Below, one piece after another: positions 5,854 through 6,547 of a DNA stretch of 6,547 nucleotides. The stretch's first letter is position 1; each line of letters begins with the position of its first letter. Below the pieces are notes generated by a model. That model was not told where the DNA came from. It made no database searches and saw only the letters and a list, made by a program, of their open reading frames with translations. The position numbers and the translations under genes are program-made. Origin of the DNA: Acidobacteriota bacterium (GTDB lineage Bacteria; Planctomycetota; Phycisphaerae; WQYP01; JAJZKJ01); the NCBI GenBank assembly GCA_021804195.1, contig JAJZKJ010000126.1:1-6547 (forward strand), written 5' to 3'.

Positions 5854-5880
5854 ACAGGGCCGGCCGGGGCCTGTTTTAAT
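5854..5880 (+). terminator. probable rho-independent terminator after the FabZ-like gene
   Basis: ACAGG(G)CC (5854-5861, one bulged G) pairs with GGCCTGT (5868-5874) around a GGCCGG loop, and the tail continues TTTAAT. An overlapping alternative stem, GCCGGCC (5846-5852) with GGCCGGC (5858-5864), competes. It lies 25 nt past the stop codon and separates this gene from the metal ATPase gene. Confidence 0.5.
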
Positions 5881-5982
5881 TCCTGCAAGCGCCCCGCCCC
5901 GGCGCTCGTTACGGGGAATGAAAATTTTACGCGGCCCGGCGACGACCCCAAGTCTTTCCCCTATCCCGCGTCATTCCTCGAT

Positions 5983-5996
5983 CTTTCCGGAAAGGA
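5983..5996 (+). promoter_or_regulatory. palindrome overlapping the ribosome-binding site of the metal ATPase gene
   Basis: CTTTCCGGAAAG (5983-5994) is a perfect 12-bp palindrome. Its right half merges with AAAGGA (5991-5996), a Shine-Dalgarno sequence 7 nt before ATG 6004. It could be an operator or simply a chance palindrome, and no known metal-regulator box is recognised. The rest of 5881-5982 shows no gene. Confidence 0.35.
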
Positions 5997-6003
5997 AAGG
6001 ATC

Positions 6004-6547
6004 ATGCACGAACAGGAAAATCCTTCATCCACTCAGGCGACCATGGCGCATATCGATCCCGTTTGCGGCATGAAGGTAAACCCCGCCTCCAGCGCCGGCA
6101 GCGCCGAGCACAATGGCAAAACCTATTATTTCTGCGGAAAAAGCTGCCTGGTCAAGTTTCAGGCAACGCCGGAAAAATATCTTCAGGCTCCGTTGCCGGG
6201 CCGCAGTGCACCGCCGGTTATGGTGGGGTTGAAAACATCGGCCGCTACAACCCCGGTGGCGCAATCTACACGCGCTGGAGATCCGGAGATTATTCGCAAC
6301 GCGCCCGGTTCGTGTCCGAAATGTTCCCTGGCTTTGGAACCGTTGGCGCCGCAGCGCCGGACGGCGCCCACACGCTACACCTGTCCGATGCATCCGGAAA
6401 TCATTCGTGCGCAGCCGGGAGCATGCCCCCAATGCGGCATGGCGCTGGAGCCGATGGAAATGCCCCCTGGCGAGGAGGAAAATCCTGAACTGCGCGCCAT
6501 GAGCCGGAGGTTATGGATCAGTCTGGCTGTTGAAGACGAAGTTGAAG
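6004..6547 (+). CDS. probable copper/heavy-metal P-type ATPase, N-terminal metal-binding region (3' end outside window)
   Basis: Open from ATG 6004 to the window edge (181 residues). A YHS domain comes first: DPVCGMKV (18-25) with Cys21, then YYFCGKSCLVKF (41-52) with Cys44 and Cys48. After a linker come two related modules. The first (93-113, DPEIIRNAPGSCPKCSLALEP) keeps CPKC but lacks the CPMH part. The second (125-151) has the full YTCPMHPE...CPQCGMALEP pattern of the heavy-metal-binding domain. YHS plus CPMHPE modules precede the membrane part of many Cu(I)/Ag(I) efflux ATPases, and LRAMSRRLWISLA (163-175) resembles the lead-in to the first helix. The helix itself is not seen, because the end reads VEDEVE. 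The protein would sit in the inner membrane with this part cytoplasmic. Start chosen for its Shine-Dalgarno; Met14 is an alternative. A stand-alone metal-binding protein cannot be excluded. Confidence 0.75.
   Translation, partial: MHEQENPSSTQATMAHIDPVCGMKVNPASSAGSAEHNGKTYYFCGKSCLVKFQATPEKYLQAPLPGRSAPPVMVGLKTSAATTPVAQSTRAGDPEIIRNAPGSCPKCSLALEPLAPQRRTAPTRYTCPMHPEIIRAQPGACPQCGMALEPMEMPPGEEENPELRAMSRRLWISLAVEDEVE

Noticed and set aside
6025..6432. 135-codon minus-strand frame opposite the metal ATPase N-terminus
   Set aside because: It is antisense to the motif-rich real frame and has no recognisable features.
6063..6488. 141-codon plus-strand frame inside the metal ATPase N-terminus
   Set aside because: The frame starting at 6004 gives the YHS and CPMHPE motifs; this one gives a Gly/Arg/Ala-rich product with no motif.

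Overview
The window is 6,547 bases of GC-rich bacterial DNA (roughly 58-60% GC by eye). It is cut inside a gene at both ends, so it is probably a short contig. The best guess for the source is Planctomycetota. The FabZ-like protein (opening MRWIWIDRF, with an HFPGFPVMPASLLIEG core), the HisRS subtype (GLAYYTG and VGFGMGDVVL motifs), the small YacP-like NYN protein and the KamA-type radical SAM protein all resemble proteins I associate with that phylum. This is recalled family resemblance, not a computed placement.

Left block, plus strand: the 3' end of a KamA-family (lysine 2,3-aminomutase-like) radical SAM protein (3-527), a complete SMP-30/gluconolactonase-family protein (556-1446), and a small YacP-like NYN/PIN-fold putative nuclease (1513-2055). 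The first two are 28 nt apart and may be co-transcribed. Nothing shows that the three share a pathway.

Convergent spacer, 2056-2387: this is noncoding and packed with hairpins. It holds two 38-nt direct repeats (34/38 identical), each forming the 3' arm of a hairpin that keeps the same single-base bulge and is followed by CGTTTT. A perfect 9-bp hairpin, a second small hairpin and a 12-bp inverted repeat whose right arm contains the hisS stop codon are also present.

Middle block: hisS on the minus strand (2388-3797) and gap (glyceraldehyde-3-phosphate dehydrogenase, 3978-5003) on the plus strand diverge from a 180-nt spacer. The spacer contains a plausible sigma70-like promoter and a clear Shine-Dalgarno sequence for gap.

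Right block: after gap lies a 161-bp MITE-like element (5111-5271). It has perfect 18-bp terminal inverted repeats, a nested 14-bp inverted repeat and a TAA duplication at each edge. Then come a FabZ-like hydroxyacyl-ACP dehydratase/thioester dehydratase (5314-5829), a probable terminator, and the N-terminus of a probable copper/heavy-metal P-type ATPase (6004 to the end). The latter carries a YHS domain followed by two tandem CPxC metal-binding modules, the first degenerate. Its last few residues do not look like the expected first membrane helix.

I found no tRNA, rRNA, CRISPR array or transposase gene, and no coherent new multi-gene system. The unexplained signals are the MITE-like element, the hairpin family in the convergent spacer, and the odd architecture and ending of the metal ATPase N-terminus.
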